Shown: positions 34,959-43,185 of the stretch, in pieces | How positions within the stretch are numbered: the stretch's first letter is position 1 | Layout of the letters: every line of letters starts with the position of its first letter | Assembly: GCF_000379105.1 (NCBI RefSeq) | Contig: NZ_KB900609.1 | Location: forward strand, 4,700,644-4,764,643 | Reading direction: 5' to 3' | Length of the DNA stretch: 64,000 nt | Source of the DNA: Methylobacterium sp. WSM2598 | GTDB taxonomy: Bacteria > Pseudomonadota > Alphaproteobacteria > Rhizobiales > Beijerinckiaceae | Program-made: the position numbers and the translations under genes | The notes under the pieces: generated by a model | The model's database searches: none | What the model was told of the DNA's origin: nothing | Seen by the model: the letters and a program-made list of their open reading frames with translations, nothing else

Positions 34959-35393
34959 GCGGCCGTCGATCTCGCGCGAGAGGGCCGAGATGCGGTCGCA
35001 GGCGGCTTGGCCGAGCCGGTGCGCGGCCGCCGCGGCCCGCTCGTCCCCGGCTGCCCGGGCGCGCGCGGCCCGGGCCTCCGCCCAGGCGAGGCGGCGCATC
35101 TCGCGGTCGAGGCGGGGCAGGTCGCGGACCGCGAAGGTCCGCAGCGCCGCCTCGGCGGCGTAGACCTCCGCCGGGACCGGGATCCCGAAGCGGCGCGCCG
35201 CCTCCTCGTGCAGCGCCACCCAGCGCGCGGTGAGGGCCGCGAGGGCGGCCCCGTCCCCCGCCTCCCGCGCCCGCCCGATCGCCCCGGCGAGCCGGCGCAG
35301 CCGCCACGAGGCGGCGAGGAGCCGGGCGAGACCAAGGGGCGACAGGCCGGGCCGCACGGCCTGCCAGAAGTGCTGGGGAAGGGAGACGGGCAT
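34956..35393 (-). CDS. Hypothetical helical protein
   Basis: 145 residues, very rich in Ala, Arg and Glu, predicted to be almost wholly helical, with no signal, membrane span or cysteine cluster (HFWQAVRPGLSPLGLARLLA; AVRDLPRLDREMRRLAW). Not recognised. Composition matches neighbours, so it is probably native. Nearest neighbour on the same strand is the modular GH5 gene, whose 3' end lies 77 bp upstream of this gene; co-transcription is possible. Confidence 0.55.
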   Translation of the reverse strand: MPVSLPQHFWQAVRPGLSPLGLARLLAASWRLRRLAGAIGRAREAGDGAALAALTARWVALHEEAARRFGIPVPAEVYAAEAALRTFAVRDLPRLDREMRRLAWAEARAARARAAGDERAAAAAHRLGQAACDRISALSREIDGR

Positions 35394-35469
35394 CGCGGGG
35401 TCGAGTTCGGCCGGGCGCGGAGGGGGGGGCGCGCCGCGGGCGGCGGCGCCGCCCGGTGGGCAGCCTACG

Positions 35470-37599
35470 TCACGGGGCGTACTTCTCCAAGACGTCCATC
35501 TGCGGCCGGTCGGCGACCTGCGCGGTGCCCAGGCCGGTCGGCTCGATCGAGAACATGTAGTCGCCCCACCAGGGCCCCGCCGCCCAGTAGGTGGCCCCCT
35601 GCCAGACGGCGTGCCGGTCCATGTAGGCCAGCATGCTGTCGAGCGCCTGCAGGCTGGTCGGGTCCGACGCCACGCCGAACTCGCCGAGGAAGAGGCGGCT
35701 GTTGGTCTGCGTCGCCCACTGGGTGATCGCCGTCAGGCGCTCGACGCCGACCGTCGGCGAGGCGACGCCCGCCTGCGTGCCGGAACTGTCGGCGTCGAGG
35801 TACTGGTGCACCTCGAAGGCGTAGTTGCCGGCCGGATCGACGATGCCGGTCCCGATCACCGTGTCGTTGTCGCTGCTCACCCAGCTATGGGCCCCGTCCC
35901 AGTAGCTGCCCGGGACCAGGATCTCCTGGCTCGTCGCCCCGGCCGCGCGGATCGCCGCGATGGCCGCGTTGGCCGAGCCGAGCCACTGCGTCGCGCTCTG
36001 GGCGTAGGGCTCGTTCATCAGGCCGAAGATCAGGTTCGGGTTGGCGCTGAAATGCCCGGCCAGCTTGCCCCAGAAATCCGCGAAGGCGCTGTCGGGCGTC
36101 TCCGGACTGCCGATCAGGTGGCCGTAGCCCGCGCCGTAATCGTGCGGGTCCAGGATCACCTTCATGCCCTTGGCGGTGGCGGCGGACACCACCGCGTCGA
36201 TCTGGGCGAGTTCGGCGGCGCTCAGGGGACCGCCCTGGACCGGCTGCAGGCGCTCCCACAGGAAGGGCAGGCGGATGACGTTCAGGTTCTTGGACGCGTA
36301 GTAGTCGATCTCCTGCGCGGTCGGGTAGGTGTAGTCGGTGCCGAGCCGGCCGGGCAGCGCGCCGGCGGCGAAATCGGCCCCGGCGAGGTTCACCCCGAGC
36401 AGGGAGAGGCCGGGGCCCGTCCCGCCGGGCGGGGGGGCCGGCGTGAGGACCGGCATCGACGCCGCGGGCGGCACGCCGGTAGCGAAGGTCAGGGTTCCGG
36501 CCGAGTAGAGGGCCGCGGCGTCGCCGAGCATCGGGCCGGCCGCGTTGCTCGCCGCCTCGCCCTCGTAGGTGCGCCCGCCCAGGATCAGGTGATCGACGTA
36601 GAGGTTGCGGTCCGCGTCCGCCGTGCCGCCCCAGGCATCGTTGAGGAACCGCACCTCGACCCTGCGCGGATCCGGCGCGAAGGCGCCCGTGAAGGTGATG
36701 TCCTGCCACTCGCCGGCCCCGTGGCGGGCCGTGACGGCCTGGGGCCCGCCGACCTGCACGCCGTCCACCAGCACCGCGACCAGCGCGTCGCCCTGATAGG
36801 CGTCCTCCGCCACCCGGATCGTCAGGCTGCGCACCGGCGCCGCGGGCGGCACGCCGGTGTCGAAGGTCAGGGTTCCGGCCGAGTAGAGGGCCGCGGCGTC
36901 GCCGAGCATCGGGCCGGCCGCGTTGCGCGCCGCCTCGCCCTCGTAGGTGCGCCCGCCCAGGATCAGGTGATCGACGTAGAGGTTGCGGTCCGCGTCCGCC
37001 GTGCCGCCCCAGGCATCGTTGAGGAACCGCACCTCGACCCTGCGCGGGTCGTCGCCGAAATCGCCCGTGAGCGTGATGTCCTGCCACTCGCCGGCCGCGC
37101 GGCGGGCCGTGACGGCCTGGGGCCCGCCGATCTGCACGCCGTCCACCAGCACCGCGACCAGCGCGTCGCCCCGATAGGCGTCCTCCGCCACCCGGATCGT
37201 CAGGCTGCGCAGGGGCGGGGGCGCGCTGGTGTCGAAGACGAGGCCCCCCTCCGCCATCAGCGCCGCGGCGCCGTCGACCGTCGCGCCGGCGCCGTTGCTC
37301 GCCGCCGCGCCCCGATAGGTCCGGCCGTCCAGGACTAGGTGGTCGACGTAGAGGTTGCGGTCGGCGCCGGCGGTACCGCCCCAGGCATCATTGAGGAACC
37401 GCACCTCGACCCTGCGCGGATCCGGCGCGAAGGCGCCCGTGAAGGTGATGTCCTGCCACTCGCCGGCCCCGTGGCGGGCCGTGACGGCCTGGGGCCCGCC
37501 GACCTGCACGCCGTCCACCAGCACCGCGACCAGCGCGTCGCCCCGATAGGCGTCCTCCGCCACCCGGAGCACCAGGGAATTGCCGTAGCCGACTGACAT
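35470..37599 (-). CDS. Modular GH5 glycanase with three N-terminal carbohydrate-binding domains
   Basis: 709 residues. Three tandem modules of 124-126 residues start at about 8, 132 and 258 (each with VRFLNDAWGGTA and RNLYVDHL), resembling Ca-dependent xylan-binding CBM60-like domains. From about residue 390 a GH5 catalytic domain follows (LLGVNLAGADF; acid/base Glu in FGLMNEPYA; nucleophile Glu in FLGEFGV), ending like the GH5 of the EPS locus. No signal peptide is visible: the protein starts MSVGYGNSLVLRV. Export would need another route, such as type I secretion. Modules two and three are nearly identical in DNA. Confidence 0.85.
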   Translation of the reverse strand: MSVGYGNSLVLRVAEDAYRGDALVAVLVDGVQVGGPQAVTARHGAGEWQDITFTGAFAPDPRRVEVRFLNDAWGGTAGADRNLYVDHLVLDGRTYRGAAASNGAGATVDGAAALMAEGGLVFDTSAPPPLRSLTIRVAEDAYRGDALVAVLVDGVQIGGPQAVTARRAAGEWQDITLTGDFGDDPRRVEVRFLNDAWGGTADADRNLYVDHLILGGRTYEGEAARNAAGPMLGDAAALYSAGTLTFDTGVPPAAPVRSLTIRVAEDAYQGDALVAVLVDGVQVGGPQAVTARHGAGEWQDITFTGAFAPDPRRVEVRFLNDAWGGTADADRNLYVDHLILGGRTYEGEAASNAAGPMLGDAAALYSAGTLTFATGVPPAASMPVLTPAPPPGGTGPGLSLLGVNLAGADFAAGALPGRLGTDYTYPTAQEIDYYASKNLNVIRLPFLWERLQPVQGGPLSAAELAQIDAVVSAATAKGMKVILDPHDYGAGYGHLIGSPETPDSAFADFWGKLAGHFSANPNLIFGLMNEPYAQSATQWLGSANAAIAAIRAAGATSQEILVPGSYWDGAHSWVSSDNDTVIGTGIVDPAGNYAFEVHQYLDADSSGTQAGVASPTVGVERLTAITQWATQTNSRLFLGEFGVASDPTSLQALDSMLAYMDRHAVWQGATYWAAGPWWGDYMFSIEPTGLGTAQVADRPQMDVLEKYAP
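36451..37578 (-). repeat. Three in-frame tandem units of 372-378 bp
   Basis: Long blocks, such as that containing TCGACGTAGAGGTTGCGGTC, recur at 36593, 36971 and 37343. The spacings are 378 and 372 bp, both multiples of three. The two units nearest the catalytic domain are nearly identical, indicating recent duplication or gene conversion. Confidence 0.92.
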
Positions 37600-37965
37600 C
37601 GAAGAGCCCGTGATCTGTATCTCAGGCCCTAATCTGGGTATCCTGTGTTAAATTTATCCTTAACGGACCCAGATCCGCGACGACATAGCGGCACAGAAAG
37701 GATGCAGTGTATCAATTTAGTCGACAGCTGCCGTGAGGATCGATGGTGACAGGCGGGCTCCGGTGCGGGGTCCGACGAGGGCGCGCGGCGCGGATTATTG
37801 GGACCGAGTGGGCGCGCCGGCAAAGCGCGCGACCGAGTACGGAGGTGCCGCACCGTTCGCGGCCGGCCTCCGTCCGGGCCCCGTCGGCGCCGAAGCGCCG
37901 CCCCGCCGGCGCCCAAGCGCCGCCCCGCCGGCGCCCGAGGAGATCCGGCCGTGCGCGGATCCGAG
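37600..37965. other. Intergenic region with AT-rich promoter-like patch and short repeat
   Basis: The first 120 bp upstream of the modular GH5 gene are unusually AT-rich (TGTGTTAAATTTATCCTTAA near 37650), fitting a promoter for it. Further on, a 22-bp unit (AAGCGCCGCCCCGCCGGCGC plus CC) is repeated twice at 37893-37936. No gene is seen. Confidence 0.5.
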
Positions 37966-38247
37966 CTAGAGCGAGGGCTGGGCGTCGTCCCGTATGTAGA
38001 TCAGCGATGCCTCCAACCTGTCGGCGAGATGCTTGGCAAGGACGAGTGCTTCCTCGAACGACGCCACATGGGTCGTGACCAGCACGCTTCTATTCTTCTT
38101 TTTCACTTTCCCAGACACAATATAGTTATGATTATCATGCTCGATGCCGGATTTTTCGATCACGAGGTAATCCTCGCTCTCGCTCACATCTACACCAAAT
38201 GGCAATTCCTCGAGCACCGCCATCCTGGGAGGCCTAGCCGTCATCAT
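37966..38247 (-). CDS. Hypothetical protein of atypical composition
   Basis: 93 residues, soluble, mixed alpha/beta (PFGVDVSESEDYLVIEKSGI; SVLVTTHVASFEEALVLAKH). Its DNA is far richer in A and T than any neighbour (runs such as CTTCTTTTTCAC and ATAGTTATGATTATCATG), with codons the rest of the window avoids, suggesting transfer. Start MMTARPP has AAAGAG upstream; a GTG six bases earlier is possible. Not recognised. Confidence 0.6.
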   Translation of the reverse strand: MMTARPPRMAVLEELPFGVDVSESEDYLVIEKSGIEHDNHNYIVSGKVKKKNRSVLVTTHVASFEEALVLAKHLADRLEASLIYIRDDAQPSL

Positions 38248-38684
38248 GATCACAACTCTTTTATCACATGCGACCGGTGAATGCCATGATGTCAGCAATC
38301 TGACCCGGGCATTCGGCAGCGGGACGCCGCGATTCCCGCGCGGCGGGAACTCAGTCGATTGGGTCTCCCGATGAGCTCTACGCGAGAGAAAATCCGGATG
38401 TCGGCATAGACCTGCCCGTACGGGGGCGATCGATTGCAAGGTGACGGCGCCCGAGAACGTTCTCGGATCCGGGACAAGTCCGGCCGGACCGGGCGACGGC
38501 GGCGGGAGCGGCTCGGCGGCCGATCGTTTTCGTCCCGTTGCCTGTCCGGGACGATCATGGGTGAATGCGGCCCGTGCGCGGCGCGTCGCAAGTCAAGCCG
38601 ATCCGTCAAGATCAACGATAAGCGGAGCCGCTCCTCGGCCGGAGGCGCCGATCAGGTGTCGGGGGGCAGGGAGGACACGCGGGC
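38248..38684. other. Intergenic region before the PAS protein
   Basis: No convincing gene; short frames lack ribosome sites. The notable feature is a 16-bp perfect palindrome, described separately. Part of the region near 38248 is still low in GC. Confidence 0.5.
38451..38466. promoter_or_regulatory. 16-bp perfect palindrome CCGAGAACGTTCTCGG
   Basis: Fully symmetric without spacer, about 220 bp before the PAS-protein gene and 200 bp before the atypical gene on the other side. It resembles a dimeric regulator site. It does not match the alphaproteobacterial LexA box (GTTC-N7-GTTC). Regulator unknown. Confidence 0.4.
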
Positions 38685-39407
38685 ATGACGTCCGACTGGA
38701 ACGACGAGCCGCCGATCGCTCAGGTGTTCGACGGGGCCGGGACGGCGGTCTACACCACCGACGCCGAGGGCTGGCTGACCTACTACAACCCGGCCGCCGC
38801 GGCGCTCTGGGGCTACCGTCCGGAGATCGGCCGCGCGCGCTGGTGCGGCGCGTGGCGCCTCCTGGCGCCCGACGGGTCGGACCTGCCCCTCGCGCTCTGC
38901 CCGATGGCGGTGGCCCTGCGGGAGGGGCGCCCCGTCCGCGACGCCGGGGCGGTGCTGGAGCGCCCGGACGGCACGCGGATCCCGTTCATGCCCTGCGCGA
39001 CCCCGATTCGCGCCCGCTCCGGGGCGATCGTCGCCGGCGCGTCCATCCTGGTGGCGACGCGGCCGCCGCTCCGGCTGGACCTGTCCGAGGCGGCCACGGT
39101 GTCGGTCCGCCCGGCGCGCCGCGCCCCCGGGACGGACCTGGACGGCCTCACCGGCGCGCTGCAGGCCGTCCTGGCGGCGCTGGCGGACGTCGAGGTCGCG
39201 CACGAGATCGAGTGCGAGCACCTGGAGGCCCGGATCGGGCCGGGCGCGGAGCGGGAGCGGATCCTGGCGCAGCTGCGCGCCAAGCGGGAGCGGGGGCGGA
39301 GCGCGCTGCGGCGGCGGCTCGGAGACCTGCAGGCCCGCGCGGCCGGCCTGACCGCGCCCGCCGGCGCGCAGGGCGCCGCCGTGCCGGGGCGCGCCCTGCT
39401 GCATTGA
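38685..39407 (+). CDS. PAS-domain protein without output domain
   Basis: 240 residues, soluble. PAS fold at about 8-125 (IAQVFDGAGTAVYTTDAEGW, YYNPAAAALWGY, GAVLERPDGTRIPFMP). The rest is a charged helical region (HEIECEHLEARIGPGAERER) with no kinase, GGDEF or helix-turn-helix. It may act as a stand-alone sensor or partner of another protein. GGGAGG precedes ATG. Convergent with phaZ, ten bases apart. Confidence 0.75.
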   Translation: MTSDWNDEPPIAQVFDGAGTAVYTTDAEGWLTYYNPAAAALWGYRPEIGRARWCGAWRLLAPDGSDLPLALCPMAVALREGRPVRDAGAVLERPDGTRIPFMPCATPIRARSGAIVAGASILVATRPPLRLDLSEAATVSVRPARRAPGTDLDGLTGALQAVLAALADVEVAHEIECEHLEARIGPGAERERILAQLRAKRERGRSALRRRLGDLQARAAGLTAPAGAQGAAVPGRALLH

Positions 39408-39417
39408 GGACCCCGGC

Positions 39418-40710
39418 TCAGACGGGCCGGAGCGGGACCGCGGCGCGGCCGGGCGGGGCCTTGACCACGAAGAGGGCCACGGAGCGGTCGATCCAGTCCG
39501 CCCGCTCCGGGACGGGGGCCGGGCGCGGCGCCGCCTGATCCGCCATGAAGCGGCAGATCTCGGGCGCGATCTCGGCCCGGAAGCGCGAGCCGTTGAAGAT
39601 GCCGTAATGCCCTGCCCCGGCCTGCAGGTGGTAGGCCTTCCTGTCGTCCGGGAGGTTGGGGGTGAGGTCGAGGGCGGCGCGGGTCTGGCCGACGCCCGTG
39701 ATGTCGTCCTTCTCGCCCTCGATCGCCATCAGGGCGCAGCGGCGGATCGCCCCGAGATCGACCGGCGCGCCGCGGTGGCGCATGGTGCCGTTCGGCAGGC
39801 TGTGGGTGATGAAGACCTGCTCCACGGTCTCCAGGTAGAATTCGGCGGTCAGGTCCATCACGGCGAGGTACTCGTCGTAGAAGGCCCGGTGCTTGGACGC
39901 CGAATCGCCGTCGCCCTCGACCAAGTGGTTGAACATGTCCCAGTGGGCGGTCAGGTGCCGGTCGAGGTTCATCCCCATGAAGCCGGAGAGCTGCAGGAAG
40001 CCCGGATAGACCGCGCGCCCGTGGCCGGGATAGCCCGGCGGCACGAGGTGGATGCAGTGCTGCCGGAACCACCCGATGCCGCGCTCCTGGGCCAGGAGGT
40101 CGACCGCCGTGGGGGAGCGCCGCGTGTCGATCGGCCCGCCCACCAGGATCGCCGCGCGCGGCACGGCCGGGTGGTCCTCGGCCTCCATCCGGGCGATGGC
40201 GGCCAGGACGGGCACCGAGGGCTGGCAGACGGCCATCACGTGCAGGTCCGGCCCGAGCGCCGCGAACATCGCCGCGCAGGCGTCGATGTACTCGTCGAGG
40301 CCGAAGCGCCCGGCCGCGCGCGGCACCTGCCGGGCGTCGGCCCAGTCGGTGATGAAGACCTGATGGGTGTCGAGGAAGGCTGCCACCGTGCCGCGCAGCA
40401 GCGTGGCGTAGTGGCCCGACATCGGGGCGACGAGGAGGAGCTTCGGCTTGTCGGACGGCTCCCCGAAGGCGATGACCCGGCAGAAGGGCTGCTCCCACAC
40501 GATCCGCTCCGCGGCCGGCAGGCCGAAGGCGGGTTTGGGATAGGAGCGGGTGGCGCGCTCGAAGATCTCGCAGGAGGCGGCGATCGAGCGGCCCGCGACC
40601 GTATAGGTGAAAGGGTTGAGCGGGTTCTCGCAAGCAAGCTTCGTGAGGTCGGCGGCGATCCGGGCGGGCGTGAGCATCAGTTCACACGACTCACGCATGA
40701 GGTACATCAT
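39418..40710 (-). CDS. phaZ: Intracellular polyhydroxyalkanoate depolymerase
   Basis: Mobilises stored PHB granules in the cytoplasm. 430 residues, no signal peptide. The catalytic motif is VCQPSVP with cysteine in the nucleophile position, as in R. eutropha-type PhaZ, rather than a serine lipase box. Other conserved stretches are CENPLNPFTYT, LLLVAPMSGHYATLLRGTV and YGIFNGSRFR near the catalytic His. PHB storage is normal in methylobacteria. No other pha gene is in the window. Confidence 0.93.
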   Translation of the reverse strand: MMYLMRESCELMLTPARIAADLTKLACENPLNPFTYTVAGRSIAASCEIFERATRSYPKPAFGLPAAERIVWEQPFCRVIAFGEPSDKPKLLLVAPMSGHYATLLRGTVAAFLDTHQVFITDWADARQVPRAAGRFGLDEYIDACAAMFAALGPDLHVMAVCQPSVPVLAAIARMEAEDHPAVPRAAILVGGPIDTRRSPTAVDLLAQERGIGWFRQHCIHLVPPGYPGHGRAVYPGFLQLSGFMGMNLDRHLTAHWDMFNHLVEGDGDSASKHRAFYDEYLAVMDLTAEFYLETVEQVFITHSLPNGTMRHRGAPVDLGAIRRCALMAIEGEKDDITGVGQTRAALDLTPNLPDDRKAYHLQAGAGHYGIFNGSRFRAEIAPEICRFMADQAAPRPAPVPERADWIDRSVALFVVKAPPGRAAVPLRPV

Positions 40711-40863
40711 CCGCAGACACCTTTCCGACGCTGAGGCTTCCCGGCCCGTGATGACAGGTAGGCCCCCAACGCGGGCGAGAGGTGTTTGGTTTCGGCCGGC
40801 CTGTTCTGCGGTTTGCGTGCGCTCAAGCCTGGGTGGGGCGGGGCCCTGCGGCCGCCCGCGCGG

Positions 40864-41430
40864 TCACTCCGCCCGGGGCGCGCCGTCGCCCGCTCCGGCG
40901 ATCCGCCGCAGGATGAAGTCGATCCGCTCCTGCGCGGGCAGGACCGGCACGCGCACGACGTCGAAGGCGAGGTCCGCGTAGGCGCGCCAGAGGAGGTCCG
41001 CGAGCCTGTCCCGCTCGTGGCGGCTCTCGACGCGGGCGTAGTCCGTGACGTAGTCGCTCAGCGGTTCGAGGTAGAAGACCGTCCGGTAGCGCGCGGCGGC
41101 GATGCGGGACATGTAATCGGCCTCGGGCAGGCCGTGCAGCCTGAAATACGCGAGGCTGTCGGGAACCCCGCGGTCGAAGAAGATCAGCTCCTCCGGCGGC
41201 AGGCTCCGCTCGACGGCGAGCGCGCGCATCAGCACGGAGACCTGGAACTCCTCGGGCCTCGCGCGCACCTCGTGGACGCTGCGCCCGGCTCGCAGCGCCT
41301 CGTCCAGGTGCGCGCGCGCCACCTCGGTCCTCACCCGGAAGCCGCGCGCTGCCAGGAGGTCGATCGTCGTCGACTTGCCGCAGCAGGGCGGGCCCGTGAT
41401 CACGTGCCAGCGGTTTCGACTGTCGGACAC
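40864..41430 (-). CDS. AAA-type P-loop NTPase/kinase-like protein (AAA_28)
   Basis: 188 residues. Walker A is ITGPPCCGKSTTIDLLAARG at the N-terminus, then EVARAHLDEALRAG, a Walker B-like LIFFDRGVPDSLAYF and YRTVFYLEPL. This is the pattern of small ATP/GTP-binding proteins related to nucleoside kinases. GTG at 41430 is chosen because GGAGAGG lies well placed upstream; another GTG 27 bases earlier is less good. Substrate is unknown. Confidence 0.78.
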   Translation of the reverse strand: MSDSRNRWHVITGPPCCGKSTTIDLLAARGFRVRTEVARAHLDEALRAGRSVHEVRARPEEFQVSVLMRALAVERSLPPEELIFFDRGVPDSLAYFRLHGLPEADYMSRIAAARYRTVFYLEPLSDYVTDYARVESRHERDRLADLLWRAYADLAFDVVRVPVLPAQERIDFILRRIAGAGDGAPRAE

Positions 41431-41915
41431 GCGCGCGCCTCTCCCGATCCCCCTCACCTTACGGAGCCGGCCGCGGCCCGTCGATGGCTCGGCCGTGCGG
41501 AGGGTGTCGCACGGGGCGGCCGCCGGGTCCGCCCCGTGCGCAGCGAAGCGGCAGGGCCGGCGCGGTGAGGGGCCCGAGCCGGCCGGCTCGACCGCGGGAG
41601 GACCAGCAGGTCGCGCACGAGATCGCCGCCCGCCCCCTTCTCGATCTGCGCGATCAGGATCATCCTGTCCTCGGTCACCGCCGTGTCCGGTCGGAGTTCA
41701 GCCCGCAATCGAACCCTCGCCGAAGGCCGGCGATGGCCACCGCAGCGGCGGCCGCCTCTGGCGCCACGCTCGGGAGCACGATCCGCGACGAGACATCATT
41801 TCTGAGGAAGCATGACCTGATCTCCCCGCAGGGACTCCCGCTGATTTCAAGAGTCCAGATCTCGATCAGCGGTGCTTCCGCGATCTCGGCAAGGGACGGG
41901 CAGGAGGAGCTTGCG
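41431..41915. other. Intergenic region, no clear gene
   Basis: Composition drops in GC along this stretch toward the next gene. A minus-strand frame beginning MRAELRPDTAVTEDRMIL near 41708 degenerates into Arg/Pro-rich sequence and may be a gene remnant, but nothing identifies it. Confidence 0.45.
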
Positions 41916-42416
41916 ATGTGTGCTCTGATACGCTCATCGCTCTTCGCATGTGCAACAGGGGCTATGCTGCTCACCGGGTTGACAGTTTCCGAAGCCCAGT
42001 TCGCGACGCCGGAAGCTGCCGTTCAAGCCGTCTACGCCCAGTACGAGGGCTCACGCAAAAGCCCGAAACTGCTTTCACTTCAGCTGGACAAGTCAACGGC
42101 CAACCATTTTTTTGAGAAAGAGATCGCGGCGGCATGGCTTCGAGACCTCGCAAAGGCCGCGAACGGCGACAACACAATCGATGTTGATCCATTCACGGAA
42201 TCGCAGGATCCCACCATCGCAAACCTGGTGATCAGCCCGGCCACGATGACGGGTGACTATGCCGTTACGCAAGCAAGATTCCGGAACGCGCGCAAAGCGG
42301 TGCGCATCACTTATCGCCTGAAGCGCGCTCCCGACGGCTGGCGCATCTACGACGTGAGATCCGACCGAGGTCAGGGACTCCGCCGCGCACTGGGACTGAG
42401 AGATCGAACCGGATAG
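41916..42416 (+). CDS. Secreted DUF3828-like protein
   Basis: 166 residues with a signal peptide (LFACATGAMLLTGLTVSEA). The mature part matches the DUF3828 pattern: FATPEAAVQAVYAQYEG at the start, a central DVDPFTESQDP, and RAPDGWRIYDVRSD at the end. Such proteins are periplasmic or surface proteins of unknown role, sometimes immunity-like. GGAGGAG lies seven bases before ATG. GC content and codon use are lower than nearby genes, shared with the next gene, suggesting joint transfer. Confidence 0.75.
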   Translation: MCALIRSSLFACATGAMLLTGLTVSEAQFATPEAAVQAVYAQYEGSRKSPKLLSLQLDKSTANHFFEKEIAAAWLRDLAKAANGDNTIDVDPFTESQDPTIANLVISPATMTGDYAVTQARFRNARKAVRITYRLKRAPDGWRIYDVRSDRGQGLRRALGLRDRTG

Positions 42417-42538
42417 TCTCTGCAGGAATATTTATCGCTTTCCATTGTGAGCGGCGCATTTCCGTATCGATTTTTGTTGCCGGTTCGTCGCAGTAAAACG
42501 AGATCGGACTCACCGCTTGCAGCCCGGAGGAATGACCG

Positions 42539-42919
42539 ATGCGTGCCGTCAAACTCCTTTCCGTTCTCTGGCTCGTCGCTGCCTCGCCGGCGGGCGCAAC
42601 CTGCACGCTGCGCTCCGAGGGAAAATGCCTCAGCGAATCGGGACAAGGACGGTGTCTCATCGAAGTCGGCGGGAAACGCTACCTGGACGGCAGATGCAAC
42701 ATCGAGTCTGATGCGGACGGCAATTTTTCCGTGGGAACCGGCGATCGTCGTTCTTCAAAATTCTTCGCGTACGTCAATAAAAACGAAGACGGTACCGCCG
42801 AAGGCAGTTGGAATGGAGCGCGGGGAGGAAGTCACGCCCATGACAGCCTCGGAACCTTGAAGCCACAAGGAAGCGCATGTTGGGCCAACGCGACCGCGAA
42901 GGTTTGCGCGTGGAGGTGA
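42539..42919 (+). CDS. Secreted cysteine-containing hypothetical protein
   Basis: 126 residues with a signal peptide ending SPAGA and mature protein TCTLRSEGKCLSESGQGRC; six cysteines in the mature part, probably disulfide-bonded. Later segments (YLDGRCNIESDADGNF; SKFFAYVNKNEDGTAEGSWN) suggest a compact beta fold. GGAGG precedes ATG. It follows the DUF3828 gene by 122 bp in the same low-GC patch. Not recognised. A dispersed repeat begins right after its stop. Confidence 0.65.
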   Translation: MRAVKLLSVLWLVAASPAGATCTLRSEGKCLSESGQGRCLIEVGGKRYLDGRCNIESDADGNFSVGTGDRRSSKFFAYVNKNEDGTAEGSWNGARGGSHAHDSLGTLKPQGSACWANATAKVCAWR

Positions 42920-42920
42920 A

Positions 42921-43030
42921 CCGGACGATCACGTCCGGACACCGTGATGACAAGCCCGCGCGGCGCCTGAGCGAAGCCCAAATCCGCATTGCCGAAATGG
43001 AAGATGGCGACGCAATCCGTCGAATGTCGT
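42921..43030 (+). repeat. Dispersed intergenic element, copy 2 with hairpin
   Basis: Begins one base after a stop codon with CCGGACG-ATCA-CGTCCGG, a hairpin. The core follows from 42951 (CAAGCCCGCGCGGCGCCTGA, GCCGAAATGGAAGATGGCGA, CAATCCGTCGAATGTCGT). It shares the hairpin and core with the copy near 63.7 kb. Confidence 0.9.
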
Positions 43031-43185
43031 AAGAGATGTCCGCGACACGCTTGCAACCGGACATCTCCACAGGCGCCGCGAGGGCCCGGAAGGGGTTCGG
43101 GAGCGCTGGTCAGGCGCACGCGGTCCGGAGGTCCGGACGGGCGGGCCCCGGATTCGGGACCCGCTCGCTCGATGCGGAGCCCGGA

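Noticed and set aside
41454..41708. An 84-codon minus-strand frame starting MRAELRPDTAVTED
   Set aside because: Only the first 35 residues look protein-like; the rest is Arg/Pro-rich and there is no ribosome site. Mentioned only as a possible remnant.
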